Shown: positions 54,620 through 61,990 of the stretch, in pieces
How positions within the stretch are numbered: the first letter of the stretch is position 1
Layout: each line of letters begins with the position of its first letter
Source: Rossellomorea aquimaris
Lineage (GTDB): Bacteria; Bacillota; Bacilli; Bacillales; Bacillaceae_B
Direction of reading: 5' to 3'
Assembly (NCBI RefSeq): GCF_020171925.1
Contig: NZ_JAIVAR010000006.1
Span: 62,001 to 126,000, forward strand
Length of the DNA stretch: 64,000 bases
Translations under genes and position numbers: made by a program
Notes under the pieces: generated by a model
The model's database searches: none
What the model was told of the DNA's origin: nothing
Seen by the model: the letters and a program-made list of their open reading frames with translations, nothing else

Positions 54620-54880
54620 TTATTTTTTTCCTTTGTTAAGCATGTTGGAAATGGTTCCGAAATCCAGTTGTTTTCCATCGTTTACGATTGATTTTACAAT
54701 TTTGTCTTCCATTTCTTTATTTACGGGTTTATTGGCAATTTTCGATACACGTTTAATGACACTGCGTACAGTGGCCTCGTCTTTGAAATTTGCATTTTGA
54801 AGTGAGTTTGCAAGTTCAAGCACTTCATTCATGTTTACGCCGGTCTTCTGCTCAAGATTCTTGAAAAAGTTATTGTTCAT
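54620..54880 (-). CDS. spoVIF: Stage VI sporulation protein F
   Basis: The start at 54880 follows AAAGGAGG (86 aa). The helical body LEQKTGVNMNEVLELANSLQNANFKDE and VRSVIKRVSKIANKPV is the SpoVIF family. In B. subtilis it is made in the mother cell and needed for coat assembly and resistance through GerE. yjcZ is just upstream, as in B. subtilis. Confidence 0.92.
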   Translation of the reverse strand: MNNNFFKNLEQKTGVNMNEVLELANSLQNANFKDEATVRSVIKRVSKIANKPVNKEMEDKIVKSIVNDGKQLDFGTISNMLNKGKK

Positions 54881-54947
54881 GAATAAACGCCTCCTTTTAA
54901 CTATAAGCATCATATGTTCAAAAACGGAGAGCGTGACATTTCCATAA

Positions 54948-54987
54948 AAAAAGACAGGATCACTCTCTCGAGGATTCTGTCTTTGTT
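54948..54987 (-). terminator. Terminator of yjcZ
   Basis: Minus-strand AAAGACAGAATC/GATCCTGTCTTT hairpin with seven T. Confidence 0.85.
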
Positions 54988-55002
54988 CCCGCTTCCCAGA
55001 AA

Positions 55003-55119
55003 TTAGCAGAAGCTAGCTCCAACGATGATCAACAAGATGAACAAGACGACGATTAATACAAAAGTAGATCCATAACCACCGCCGTATCCACAGCCACCAT
55101 AACCATATCCGTAAGGCAT
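55003..55119 (-). CDS. yjcZ: YjcZ-family sporulation protein (38 aa)
   Basis: The ATG at 55119 follows GAGGTGAAG. The product is a Gly/Tyr-rich head ([17 protein letters not shown]) plus one hydrophobic helix [14 protein letters not shown], the form of YjcZ/SscA-like tiny spore proteins. It is too short for routine gene callers. It is next to spoVIF. Confidence 0.92.
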   Translation of the reverse strand: MPYGYGYGGCGYGGGYGSTFVLIVVLFILLIIVGASFC

Positions 55120-55188
55120 CCGACTTCACCTCACTTTACCTTTAGTCACTTATAACATATGTAAGTGAAGACCGATCTGTATGGGCTT

Positions 55189-55890
55189 TTATTCATTTTG
55201 TTGGATGTTTGTCCAATTATACAGATCCAGGGTAAGGTTCCCATCCCTGTCTGCCTGGGCGAGGAAGACGGACTCTGTGGTCAGTTTCCTCCTTGATAAT
55301 TCCTTTAGGAGCCATAACTTTTGAAACCCCACCTGTTCCAAAGCCTCCTCATCAATCTTTCCATCCACGATAACTGCCTGCGGAGGAGACGCCTTACTGA
55401 ACAGGGATAGTAGATCTTCCTTGATCAATGGCTGCTTTTCTTTCTTCAACATGACACTCAGGTCGCCGTTCGTATCAAGCGTGGCAAATTCGACATCTGC
55501 AGCCCTGAACACATCTTTTTTCCTTAATTGTTCAAGAAGTTCATCCACTGAATATTTTTCTTTACGCAGCGCTTTTTCGTCGATTTCGCCATCCTTTATG
55601 AAGACAGATGGTTTCCCTTCTGCAAATCTTCTGAACTTACTGCTTTTCAATGAGATGATCGAGAATAGCAAAGGGACCAAAAACCATAAGAGGATACTCA
55701 TAAGCCCTTCACTCAATGGGAGACCGAGATCCATGGAAAGCGTCCCTGCAATGCTCCCCACCGTGATGCCTGTGATGTATTCAAAAAAAGATAATTTAGA
55801 CAGCTGCTTTTTTCCAAGCAGCTTTGTGATGAAGAACAATGACAGTAAGATAAACAAACTCCTGACTGCCACTTCTAAGTATTCTGGCAT
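55189..55890 (-). CDS. DUF421 protein of the spoVA2-type operon
   Basis: The 233-residue protein has three N-terminal helices and two DUF421 repeats (FRRFAEGKPSVFIKDGEID; PPQAVIVDGKIDEEAL). It is the last gene of the operon lipoprotein-spoVAC-spoVAD-spoVAEb-DUF421, 15 bases after spoVAE. YetF-type DUF421 genes are standard members of spoVA2/spoVA2mob operons linked to spore heat resistance and slow germination. Confidence 0.92.
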   Translation of the reverse strand: MPEYLEVAVRSLFILLSLFFITKLLGKKQLSKLSFFEYITGITVGSIAGTLSMDLGLPLSEGLMSILLWFLVPLLFSIISLKSSKFRRFAEGKPSVFIKDGEIDEKALRKEKYSVDELLEQLRKKDVFRAADVEFATLDTNGDLSVMLKKEKQPLIKEDLLSLFSKASPPQAVIVDGKIDEEALEQVGFQKLWLLKELSRRKLTTESVFLAQADRDGNLTLDLYNWTNIQQNE

Positions 55891-55905
55891 TGTACACCCT
55901 CCCTG

Positions 55906-56262
55906 TTACCCCTTTGGTTTAAAAAGAAGGGCACCTATGAAACCGAAAATGATTGCTGCTGAAATTCCCGAACTTGTCACTTCGAACATTCCCGTCAACA
56001 CACCAACCACTCCATGTTCACTCGATTCCTGCATGGCTCCGTTCACAAGTGCATTCCCAAAGCTTGTAATCGGAATGGTGGCACCGGCCCCCGCGAAATC
56101 GATGAGCGGTTCATACAATCCAAATCCGGACAACACTGCCCCGACCACTACCAAAAGACTCAGTGTGTGGGCAGGTGTCAACCTCGCTACATCAAATAAT
56201 AATTGTCCAATCACACAAATGATGCCACCGATGACGAATGACCAAAAGAACATTGCTAACAT
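55906..56262 (-). CDS. spoVAE: Stage V sporulation protein AE (SpoVAEb type)
   Basis: The 118-residue membrane protein has four helices and the SpoVAC/AE motif GFGLYEPLIDFAGAGATIPITSFGNAL. It belongs to the inner-membrane Ca-DPA channel of the spore. It follows spoVAD by 18 bases with AAAGGAGG. No SpoVAEa-type gene is present. Confidence 0.93.
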   Translation of the reverse strand: MLAMFFWSFVIGGIICVIGQLLFDVARLTPAHTLSLLVVVGAVLSGFGLYEPLIDFAGAGATIPITSFGNALVNGAMQESSEHGVVGVLTGMFEVTSSGISAAIIFGFIGALLFKPKG

Positions 56263-56280
56263 ACGTGCTTCCTCCTTTCC

Positions 56281-57297
56281 TTATATAAATTCAATGGACA
56301 CCGCGTGTGCAATGCAAGGGATCGTTTCTCCCTGTTGGAATGTCAGGGGTGAAAGCAGGGCCCCCGTCGCGACCACCAAAATCCGTTTGTATGTTCCTTT
56401 CCTCATTTCATTCAATAAATGTCCGTACAGGACCGTCGCTGAACAACCGGGTCCGCTTGCTCCTGACTGCACGGGCTGGTTTTTATCATAGATAAGCAAG
56501 CCACAATCTTGATAAAGCTCTTCACTGAGTGGATAGCCTTTCTCCCTCATGAGTTCCATTGCGGTCTGCCTTCCGATTGTTGCAAGATCCCCTGTTACGA
56601 TGAGATCATAATAAGAAGGATCCCTCCCCAAATCCTGAAAGTGGCCCACCATTGTATCAACGGCTGCCGGTGCCATTGCCCCACCCATATTGAAAGGGTC
56701 CGACAATCCCATGTCGATCACTTTTCCGATTGTTGCAGAAGTGATTCTAGGACACGGAGCCGTCATACCTACACCACTCCCGACCACGGCATAACCGGCC
56801 CCTGTGACTGTCCATTGAGCGGTAGGCGGCTTCTGGCCACCATACTCGGTAGGGTAGCGAAATTGCTTTTCCGTCGCGGAGTTATGACTCGATGCCCCTG
56901 TCACGACTTTTTCGGCTCCTTGATAATTGACAAGAAATCCAGCCAAAGCCAATCCTTCCATGGACGTTGAGCAAGCACCGAACAACCCGAAGTAAGGGAT
57001 GGCATAAGACCGGGCCGCAAAACTGGAAGGAGTGATCTGGTTGATCAAGTCTCCCGAAAGGAAGAATTGAACATCCTCTTTTTTGAGTGCTTGTTTTTCA
57101 AGCGCAATCTCAACTGCATCTTCTATAAGGACACGATTGGCTTTTTCATAAGAACCTTGCCCCATCCACAAATCGTCATAAAAACGGTCAAAATCCGATG
57201 CAAGGTTCCCATTTTTTTCGAAGGGCCCTCCAACCACACCGGTCGAGAGAATCGCCGGCTGTGCAGGAAACACCCATGATCGCGATCCCTTAAGCAT
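56281..57297 (-). CDS. spoVAD: Stage V sporulation protein AD
   Basis: The ATG at 57297 overlaps the spoVAC stop (TGATG) and gives 338 residues, the length of B. subtilis SpoVAD. It is a thiolase-like-fold protein on the outer face of the spore inner membrane that binds dipicolinic acid. GPFEKNGNLASDFDRFYDD, FGLFGACSTSMEGLALA and GPGCSATVLYGHLL are diagnostic. Confidence 0.95.
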   Translation of the reverse strand: MLKGSRSWVFPAQPAILSTGVVGGPFEKNGNLASDFDRFYDDLWMGQGSYEKANRVLIEDAVEIALEKQALKKEDVQFFLSGDLINQITPSSFAARSYAIPYFGLFGACSTSMEGLALAGFLVNYQGAEKVVTGASSHNSATEKQFRYPTEYGGQKPPTAQWTVTGAGYAVVGSGVGMTAPCPRITSATIGKVIDMGLSDPFNMGGAMAPAAVDTMVGHFQDLGRDPSYYDLIVTGDLATIGRQTAMELMREKGYPLSEELYQDCGLLIYDKNQPVQSGASGPGCSATVLYGHLLNEMRKGTYKRILVVATGALLSPLTFQQGETIPCIAHAVSIEFI

Positions 57298-57767
57298 CAA
57301 ATAACCCCCCATAAAATTAATAATGTTTTAATCAAGGCAACGACGAAAGCGGAAAAAACACCAAATACAATAACGGACCCTGCAAGTTTAAAGATGTTTC
57401 CTCCAACTCCAAGCACAAGCCCTTCTGTCTTATGCTCAATTGCTGCAGATATGACTGCGTTCCCAAAACCTGTTACTGGAACCGCACTGCCGGCTCCTCC
57501 AAATTGACCTAAGTGGTCATAGATCCCGAATCCTGTGAGGAGCATTGCAAAAAACACCATCGTAGCGACCGTCGGGTTTCCAGCCGTCTGTTCGGTGAAA
57601 TTAAAGAAATAAATATAAAAGTAACTGACTGCCTGACCGATCAGACAAATTGTCCCTCCCACAAAAAAGGCCTTGATGATATTCTTTATAAGTGGCCTTT
57701 TCGTCTCATATTGTTTTTCCACTTGTTCATATTTTTTTTGTTGAGGTGTTTTAGGTGTTTTTCCCAC
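57297..57767 (-). CDS. spoVAC: Stage V sporulation protein AC
   Basis: A GTG start behind GTAGGAGG gives 156 residues with a hydrophilic N-terminus and four helices. GGTICLIGQ and GFGIYDHLGQFGGAGSAVPVTGFGNA mark SpoVAC, a mechanosensitive Ca-DPA channel subunit. It is second in the operon, 12 bases after the lipoprotein gene. Confidence 0.95.
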   Translation of the reverse strand: MGKTPKTPQQKKYEQVEKQYETKRPLIKNIIKAFFVGGTICLIGQAVSYFYIYFFNFTEQTAGNPTVATMVFFAMLLTGFGIYDHLGQFGGAGSAVPVTGFGNAVISAAIEHKTEGLVLGVGGNIFKLAGSVIVFGVFSAFVVALIKTLLILWGVI

Positions 57768-57779
57768 TGCTTTTTCCTC

Positions 57780-58247
57780 CTACGTTTTTTCCTTTTGAAG
57801 CTCGATGATTTCCTTGAACTTCTTATCTGCTTCTTCGTTGGATAGAGAGTGCTTCTCCATCTTTTCCTTTAATCGGACTGTCTCGAGGAAGATCTTATAA
57901 TCGCTTGAAAGGATGAAGTCTTCATCCGGGTATTTTTCTTCTAAGTAATTTTCCATGTTTTTTTCAATTTTCTTCATTTTAAAACGCTGAAGATGCTTCA
58001 CCTTGTAAACCACAAGGGTTTTTTCTTTATTTTGAATCACGGCTACGTCATATAACTCCTTCTTCTTGGCAAGTTCCTTTTTTATGGCATGTCCAAAACT
58101 GTCGGTTTCAGGATTGTCGACCAGTTCAATTGGAGAAGGATCGGTAGCTTTCAATAGTGCTGTTTTACTTTGTTTTCCGTCATCTGTATTGGAGCAGCCT
58201 GCAGACATTAGACAAATAACCAGACACGCAACTAGATAATTCTTCAT
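57780..58247 (-). CDS. Sporulation lipoprotein (YhcN/YlaJ-like) of the spoVA2-type operon
   Basis: The 155-residue lipoprotein has lipobox SAGC (Cys18) and a YhcN/YlaJ-style domain: VAVIQNKEKTLVVYKVKHLQ, then ENYLEEKYPDEDFILSSDYKIFLE. It is the first gene of the operon. A YhcN/YlaJ lipoprotein at this position is characteristic of spoVA2mob operons. AGAGGGAT precedes the ATG. SigG control is expected but the promoter is not clear. Confidence 0.8.
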   Translation of the reverse strand: MKNYLVACLVICLMSAGCSNTDDGKQSKTALLKATDPSPIELVDNPETDSFGHAIKKELAKKKELYDVAVIQNKEKTLVVYKVKHLQRFKMKKIEKNMENYLEEKYPDEDFILSSDYKIFLETVRLKEKMEKHSLSNEEADKKFKEIIELQKEKT

Positions 58248-58312
58248 CGTTATCCCTCTTTTTTCTATATACTCTCCCTTTTATGGTTTTCTTAATGTCT
58301 GATTTTATGATA

Positions 58313-58348
58313 AAAAAAAGATTGCTCATAAAGAGCAATCTAATTTTT
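58313..58348. terminator. Terminator
   Basis: AGATTGCTC/GAGCAATCT hairpin with A-run and T-run on the two sides. It ends the yjcA transcript and overlaps the stop of the 55-aa ORF. Confidence 0.85.
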
Positions 58349-58507
58349 CTTTGTTTTCGAGCCGCACCCGCAGTCTTTTTTCTTCTTGTTTGAAGCTGAG
58401 TTTGATGATTTCATCATGTTTTTAGAAGAGGATTTTTTCAAGTTCATGGCCTCCTTTGCCATTTGTTGTTCCATTATATGTTGCCGGATGCGTGCTTGTT
58501 TCCACAT
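58340..58507 (-). CDS. Small basic protein with Cys-Gly-Cys-Gly tail (55 aa)
   Basis: The ATG at 58507 starts 4 bases after the yjcA stop, so the two are coupled. The product MWKQARIRQHIMEQQMAKEA... is rich in Lys, Ser, Asn and Met and ends KKKKDCGCGSKTKKN. An internal ATG at 58447 follows AAAGGAGG too closely. Small Cys/Lys-rich proteins are common in spore coats, but I know no family for it. Confidence 0.6.
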   Translation of the reverse strand: MWKQARIRQHIMEQQMAKEAMNLKKSSSKNMMKSSNSASNKKKKDCGCGSKTKKN

Positions 58508-58511
58508 ATAC

Positions 58512-58871
58512 CTAATTACTGTTTGTATTCATATATTGGACAATCGCTTCAACGATTGCTGCAATTCCAGCCACAGCCAATAACGTGATCAACGGTCCAA
58601 AAATAACAGGGTAAAGATGATAACCAATATACAAAAAAAGGCTTACCCATATCCCTGTGCACCAGTAACAGGATAATAATTGCCCGACAAACCCTTTCAC
58701 TCCGCCAGACTTCGGGATAAGATAGATCTCTTCTACTCCATTTTCTACTTCTGTCACTTCATCAAAAAACGGCGCCCTCAAAAATTCAGTGATCTTATCA
58801 AATACAATCAAATGGGTCATCCGGAAAATGGCAAACCCCAGGGTAATCAACTGTACGAAAGTAAACTCCAC
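58512..58871 (-). CDS. yjcA: DUF1360 sporulation protein YjcA
   Basis: A GTG start behind AAGGGGGGATACC gives 119 residues with two membrane helices, FRMTHLIVFDKITEFLRAPFF and GQLLSCYWCTGIWVSL. These are the DUF1360 signatures. B. subtilis YjcA is mother-cell expressed and sits beside the cot genes. It diverges from cotZ over 130 bases. Confidence 0.88.
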   Translation of the reverse strand: MEFTFVQLITLGFAIFRMTHLIVFDKITEFLRAPFFDEVTEVENGVEEIYLIPKSGGVKGFVGQLLSCYWCTGIWVSLFLYIGYHLYPVIFGPLITLLAVAGIAAIVEAIVQYMNTNSN

Positions 58872-59001
58872 GGTATCCCCCCTTTTCCCATAATATATAC
58901 AAGCCCAAATTTCCAAAAGAGGGCAGATGTCCGTTACCTAATTGCCTACACAACAATATGTTAGTAATGTAAATGAAATTTATTTTAAGGAGGAACTTTA
59001 T

Positions 59002-59457
59002 ATGGGTTGCGGAAGAGATAGAGACTTTGGTAAAAAAGATCTCGGCTGTGTATGTCAAGCAGTTCGCGCTATTAAGGATATTCAAGATGCTGGTGACGAT
59101 TGCAACGAATGCCGTAACGATTGTTTTCTTGAGCCACTAGGGACGATGGTAAGCCCAAGTAATCGCGTAAATACCCGTATCTTCAAGCTTTACCTGAAGA
59201 ACGGCGATACGTTCAAAGCACACATTAAGGGTAAACCTTGGAAATCCCCATTTTTCCGTGTGAAGGAAATTTTCGATAACTGCTGTGCTACACTTCAAGT
59301 AGTAAAACCTGAACACCACAGCAGAGGCGACGAAATCGAAGAATCAGAAATGATGAGCGAATGGGAATTAACAGGCGATTGCATCACTGTTGACCTTGAT
59401 TGCTTCTGTGCGATTCAATGTATCAAAGATGTTTACGTTGACTTATGCGAAGATTGA
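59002..59457 (+). CDS. cotZ: Spore coat protein CotZ/ExsY family
   Basis: The start at 59002 follows AAGGAGG (151 aa). The protein is Cys-rich (MGCGRDRDFG, CVCQAVRAIKDIQD, CNECRNDC, FDNCCATLQ, CFCAIQCIKDV) and self-assembles into the spore crust or exosporium base layer. Only one family member is present, with no CotY, CotX, CotW or CotV neighbours. Confidence 0.94.
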   Translation: MGCGRDRDFGKKDLGCVCQAVRAIKDIQDAGDDCNECRNDCFLEPLGTMVSPSNRVNTRIFKLYLKNGDTFKAHIKGKPWKSPFFRVKEIFDNCCATLQVVKPEHHSRGDEIEESEMMSEWELTGDCITVDLDCFCAIQCIKDVYVDLCED

Positions 59458-59488
59458 TAAGTCAAAAGCGTTAGCTTTAAATGAATGG

Positions 59489-59527
59489 AAAAAAAGCCAG
59501 CCGGGAATGCCCGCCTGGCTTCTTTTA
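59489..59527. terminator. Bidirectional terminator between cotZ and cotO
   Basis: AGCCAG-CGGG/CCCG-CTGGCT hairpin with seven A on the left and TCTTTT on the right. Confidence 0.88.
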
Positions 59528-60019
59528 ATGTAAGCCTACCATCTTGATGGATTTCAATTCGTTCTTCGGGATCGAGACTTCCTCACCCTGGAACGTTTTG
59601 ATTGCGATTCCGGCCTCATCCATCGAGGTGAGTACACCTTTATAAGATGCATCGTCCGTTTTGAATTCACACGGAAATGGCACTTTACCATTAATGCTCG
59701 CATTAATATACTCAAGTTTTTCCTCAAGATTCAGTTCCTTGAAAGGCTTCAATCTTCTGAACGAATAGCTGGACGACTTCGGCACTTCTTTATCAGTTTC
59801 CGCTCCGGGTTTACTACTTTCATTCACTTCTTCCAAACGACTCTTTGGCTCAACGACATGATCCATTCGGGTTTCCTTGATTTTTTCAGCGGTTGGTTCC
59901 TTCTTTTCCTTTGACTTTGTCGAACGATAAATCACCTGCATGTTACCTTTTACTTCTTCAAGCTTAGGTTGTTGGATGTATAACAGGGGTTCCTTGCTTG
60001 TAGCCTTTTGTTTCTTCAT
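59525..60019 (-). CDS. cotO: Spore coat protein CotO
   Basis: GGAGG lies 8 bases before the ATG at 60019 (164 aa). The N-terminal PLLYIQQPKLEEV and C-terminal LNLEEKLEYINASINGKVPFPCEFKTDDASYKG are CotO-type; the middle is a charged, disordered linker. CotO guides late coat and crust assembly. It is between fabI and cotZ, as in B. subtilis. Confidence 0.9.
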   Translation of the reverse strand: MKKQKATSKEPLLYIQQPKLEEVKGNMQVIYRSTKSKEKKEPTAEKIKETRMDHVVEPKSRLEEVNESSKPGAETDKEVPKSSSYSFRRLKPFKELNLEEKLEYINASINGKVPFPCEFKTDDASYKGVLTSMDEAGIAIKTFQGEEVSIPKNELKSIKMVGLH

Positions 60020-60204
60020 GATGCACACCTCCAATTCATCTCCACTTTATATGTATGCAAGCGGTGCACGTCAGTTTCTTTTTTATGAGATTTTTCCGAT
60101 AAGGTGAAAACGCACGTTGATACAGTGCACGATCGCCTTACATGTTGATTGGACTGCAATGTGCTCTCCCCATGTGGGCATCCATTTTTCTGAAAATAAC
60201 CAAT

Positions 60205-60238
60205 CAAAAAAACCGCTGACATGAAAAGTCAGCGGGTC
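60205..60238 (-). terminator. Terminator of fabI
   Basis: Minus-strand CCGCTGACTT/ATGTCAGCGG type hairpin with seven T. Confidence 0.9.
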
Positions 60239-60255
60239 GGTATCTTTTGAGGGTA

Positions 60256-61032
60256 TTAGCCAAGGATATGGTAACCTGAATCCACATGAAGATTCTCACC
60301 AGTGATTCCACGTGATAGGTCACTGAATAAGAATACAGCTGTGTCCCCTACTTCTTCCTGGGTAGTATTGCGGCGAAGCGGAGCGCGTTCCTCGATCTCC
60401 TTCAGAATCGAGTTGAAATCACCGACACCTTTTGCGGATAGTGTACGGATCGGACCTGCAGAAATGGCATTCACACGGATACCGTGCTTCCCAAGGTCAC
60501 TTGCAAGATATTTGACACTAGCTTCCAATGACGCTTTAGCCACTCCCATGACGTTATAGTTCTGCATCACCCGTTCTCCTCCGAGATAAGTCATGGAAAC
60601 GATACTTCCGCCTTCCGTCATCAAATCCTTCGCAACCTTCGCAACGGCTGTTAAAGAATAAGAACTGATGTTATGGGCAAGCAGGAAGCCGTCCCTTGTC
60701 GTATTCATATAATCACCGACAAGTTCTTCCTTATTTGCAAACGCGATACAATGCGCCAGACCATGGATGACCCCCACTTCTTCTTTGATCGCTGCAAAGC
60801 ATTTCTCAATGTCTTCATCACTCGTTACATCACATGGGAGTACAAGAGCATCCTCCCCCCCTTCCAACGTTCCTGCAAGATCTCTTACACCTTTTTCAAA
60901 GCGCTCTCCTGCATATGTAAAGATCAACTTAGCACCTGACTGATGTAGGGAACGTGCAATACCCCAAGCAATACTTCTTTTATTGGCGACACCCATGACG
61001 ACGAATGTCTTACCTGCTAATGAAAGAGTCAT
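60256..61032 (-). CDS. fabI: Enoyl-[acyl-carrier-protein] reductase FabI
   Basis: The second ATG (61032) is 6 bases after AGGAGG and gives 258 residues, the B. subtilis length. It is an SDR enzyme for the last step of fatty acid elongation and the triclosan target. Motifs are GVANKRSIAWGIA, the active-site YNVMGVAK (Tyr, Lys) and SAGPIRTLSAKG. A FapR operator lies just upstream, so it is repressed by FapR and induced by malonyl-CoA. Confidence 0.97.
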   Translation of the reverse strand: MTLSLAGKTFVVMGVANKRSIAWGIARSLHQSGAKLIFTYAGERFEKGVRDLAGTLEGGEDALVLPCDVTSDEDIEKCFAAIKEEVGVIHGLAHCIAFANKEELVGDYMNTTRDGFLLAHNISSYSLTAVAKVAKDLMTEGGSIVSMTYLGGERVMQNYNVMGVAKASLEASVKYLASDLGKHGIRVNAISAGPIRTLSAKGVGDFNSILKEIEERAPLRRNTTQEEVGDTAVFLFSDLSRGITGENLHVDSGYHILG

Positions 61033-61058
61033 CATTATCCTCCTATTGTTACAAGTTA

Positions 61059-61075
61059 TTAGTACCTGATACTAA
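61059..61075 (-). promoter_or_regulatory. FapR operator of fabI
   Basis: TTAGTA-CCTGA-TACTAA is a perfect inverted repeat matching the FapR consensus, 27 bases before the fabI start. Confidence 0.92.
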
Positions 61076-61113
61076 TTCTACATGAATCAACGAAAAAAGA
61101 AAAGGGTACGAAC

Positions 61114-61599
61114 CTATGATATTTTCTTTTTCGTCTGTTCTATTTGATGGATATGCCTCTCTTCATGCCTGCCAAGGAGTTCAAGCACTTGCCACACTGG
61201 CATGTTCCCAAACCGATGATGATTCATCGTTTTCTGGGAGAGTTCCCTTTCAGAGTACGTATTGATGAATTTTTCCGTCAACTGCCTTGAAGCTTGCAAA
61301 GCACTCTTTAATTCTTCAATCGAATGTGGCTCTTCAGAAGGCTCGATCGGTGCTTTGAGCTTCTTCTCCTTATCTTCGAATACGCTCAAATCCACCTCTT
61401 CCCCAGTCTCTCCTTCATTTTCTTGTGCCGCATCTAGCGCAAGCTTCAAAAATCGCGTCTCCGCCCCTGAAAGATGAAGGACGATCTGTGCTATGCTCCA
61501 CTCACCGTCTGAAGGCTTTTCGTTCAATTCTTCGAATGACAAGTCCGAAATGCTCCTTAACAGCTCTTCCCGTATCTTCAATACTTTCGTTTCCCACAT
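61114..61599 (-). CDS. DinB-family protein
   Basis: The 161-residue four-helix protein has the metal His set typical of DinB/YfiT: IVLHLSGAE, then HEERHIHQIEQ near the C-terminus. Members include thiol-dependent transferases and hydrolases; the function here is open. AAGGAG lies 10 bases before the ATG. It is transcribed toward fabI. Confidence 0.85.
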   Translation of the reverse strand: MWETKVLKIREELLRSISDLSFEELNEKPSDGEWSIAQIVLHLSGAETRFLKLALDAAQENEGETGEEVDLSVFEDKEKKLKAPIEPSEEPHSIEELKSALQASRQLTEKFINTYSERELSQKTMNHHRFGNMPVWQVLELLGRHEERHIHQIEQTKKKIS

Positions 61600-61906
61600 G
61601 TACCACCATCTCCTTCATGTTCTTCTTTTACTAATTAGGTATCGCGAGCAGAAATTCCTTCCTTAGTGCCGTTTAACGGGAGTTTCCACACCCCCACTGA
61701 ATTGAAAATCCCCATATAAAAGTAAGGAAAACCGTTAAGAGACGGTCAACCTTATACCACATCCATTTTAGCATCAAAAAGAGGAATGTGAATAACTCTA
61801 CTTAAAAGTAAGCTCCGTATAACACCTCTGTTTAGTGAAAAAACACGGCTTACTCCACTCAAGTCAATGGCTCGAAGCGTCTAGAATCATTTGAAAAAAA
61901 ACAAAA
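61600..61906. other. Intergenic stretch with possible structured leader
   Basis: Upstream of the DinB gene on the minus strand, UUCCUUA/UAAGGAA arms (61721-61727 and 61657-61663) enclose a CCGT/ACGG hairpin (61667-61677). A second CCGT/ACGG hairpin (61730-61743) lies just outside. No known riboswitch matches and no terminator follows before the gene. Confidence 0.3.
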
Positions 61907-61946
61907 AGCAGGTCTAATTCATATGAATTAGACCTGCTTTCTTTAG
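61907..61946 (-). terminator. Terminator of the antiporter gene
   Basis: AAGCAGGTCTAATTCAT/ATGAATTAGACCTGCTT near-perfect palindrome followed by T-rich sequence on the minus strand. Confidence 0.9.
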
Positions 61947-61990
61947 ATCTTCTTTCTTAAACAGAACCCCTTAATGGTACAGGAAGTCCT

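Noticed and set aside
55421-56491. 356-codon plus-strand ORF opposite DUF421, spoVAE and spoVAD
   Set aside because: It is the antisense of three well-identified genes on the other strand; it has no family signature and no ribosome site.
60016-60222. 68-codon ORF between cotO and fabI
   Set aside because: It runs through the fabI terminator and the cotO ribosome site with no site of its own, so it is a chance frame.
61657-61743. Fluoride or c-di-AMP riboswitch in the DinB leader
   Set aside because: None of the conserved loop sequences of those classes is present; only generic stem pairing is seen.
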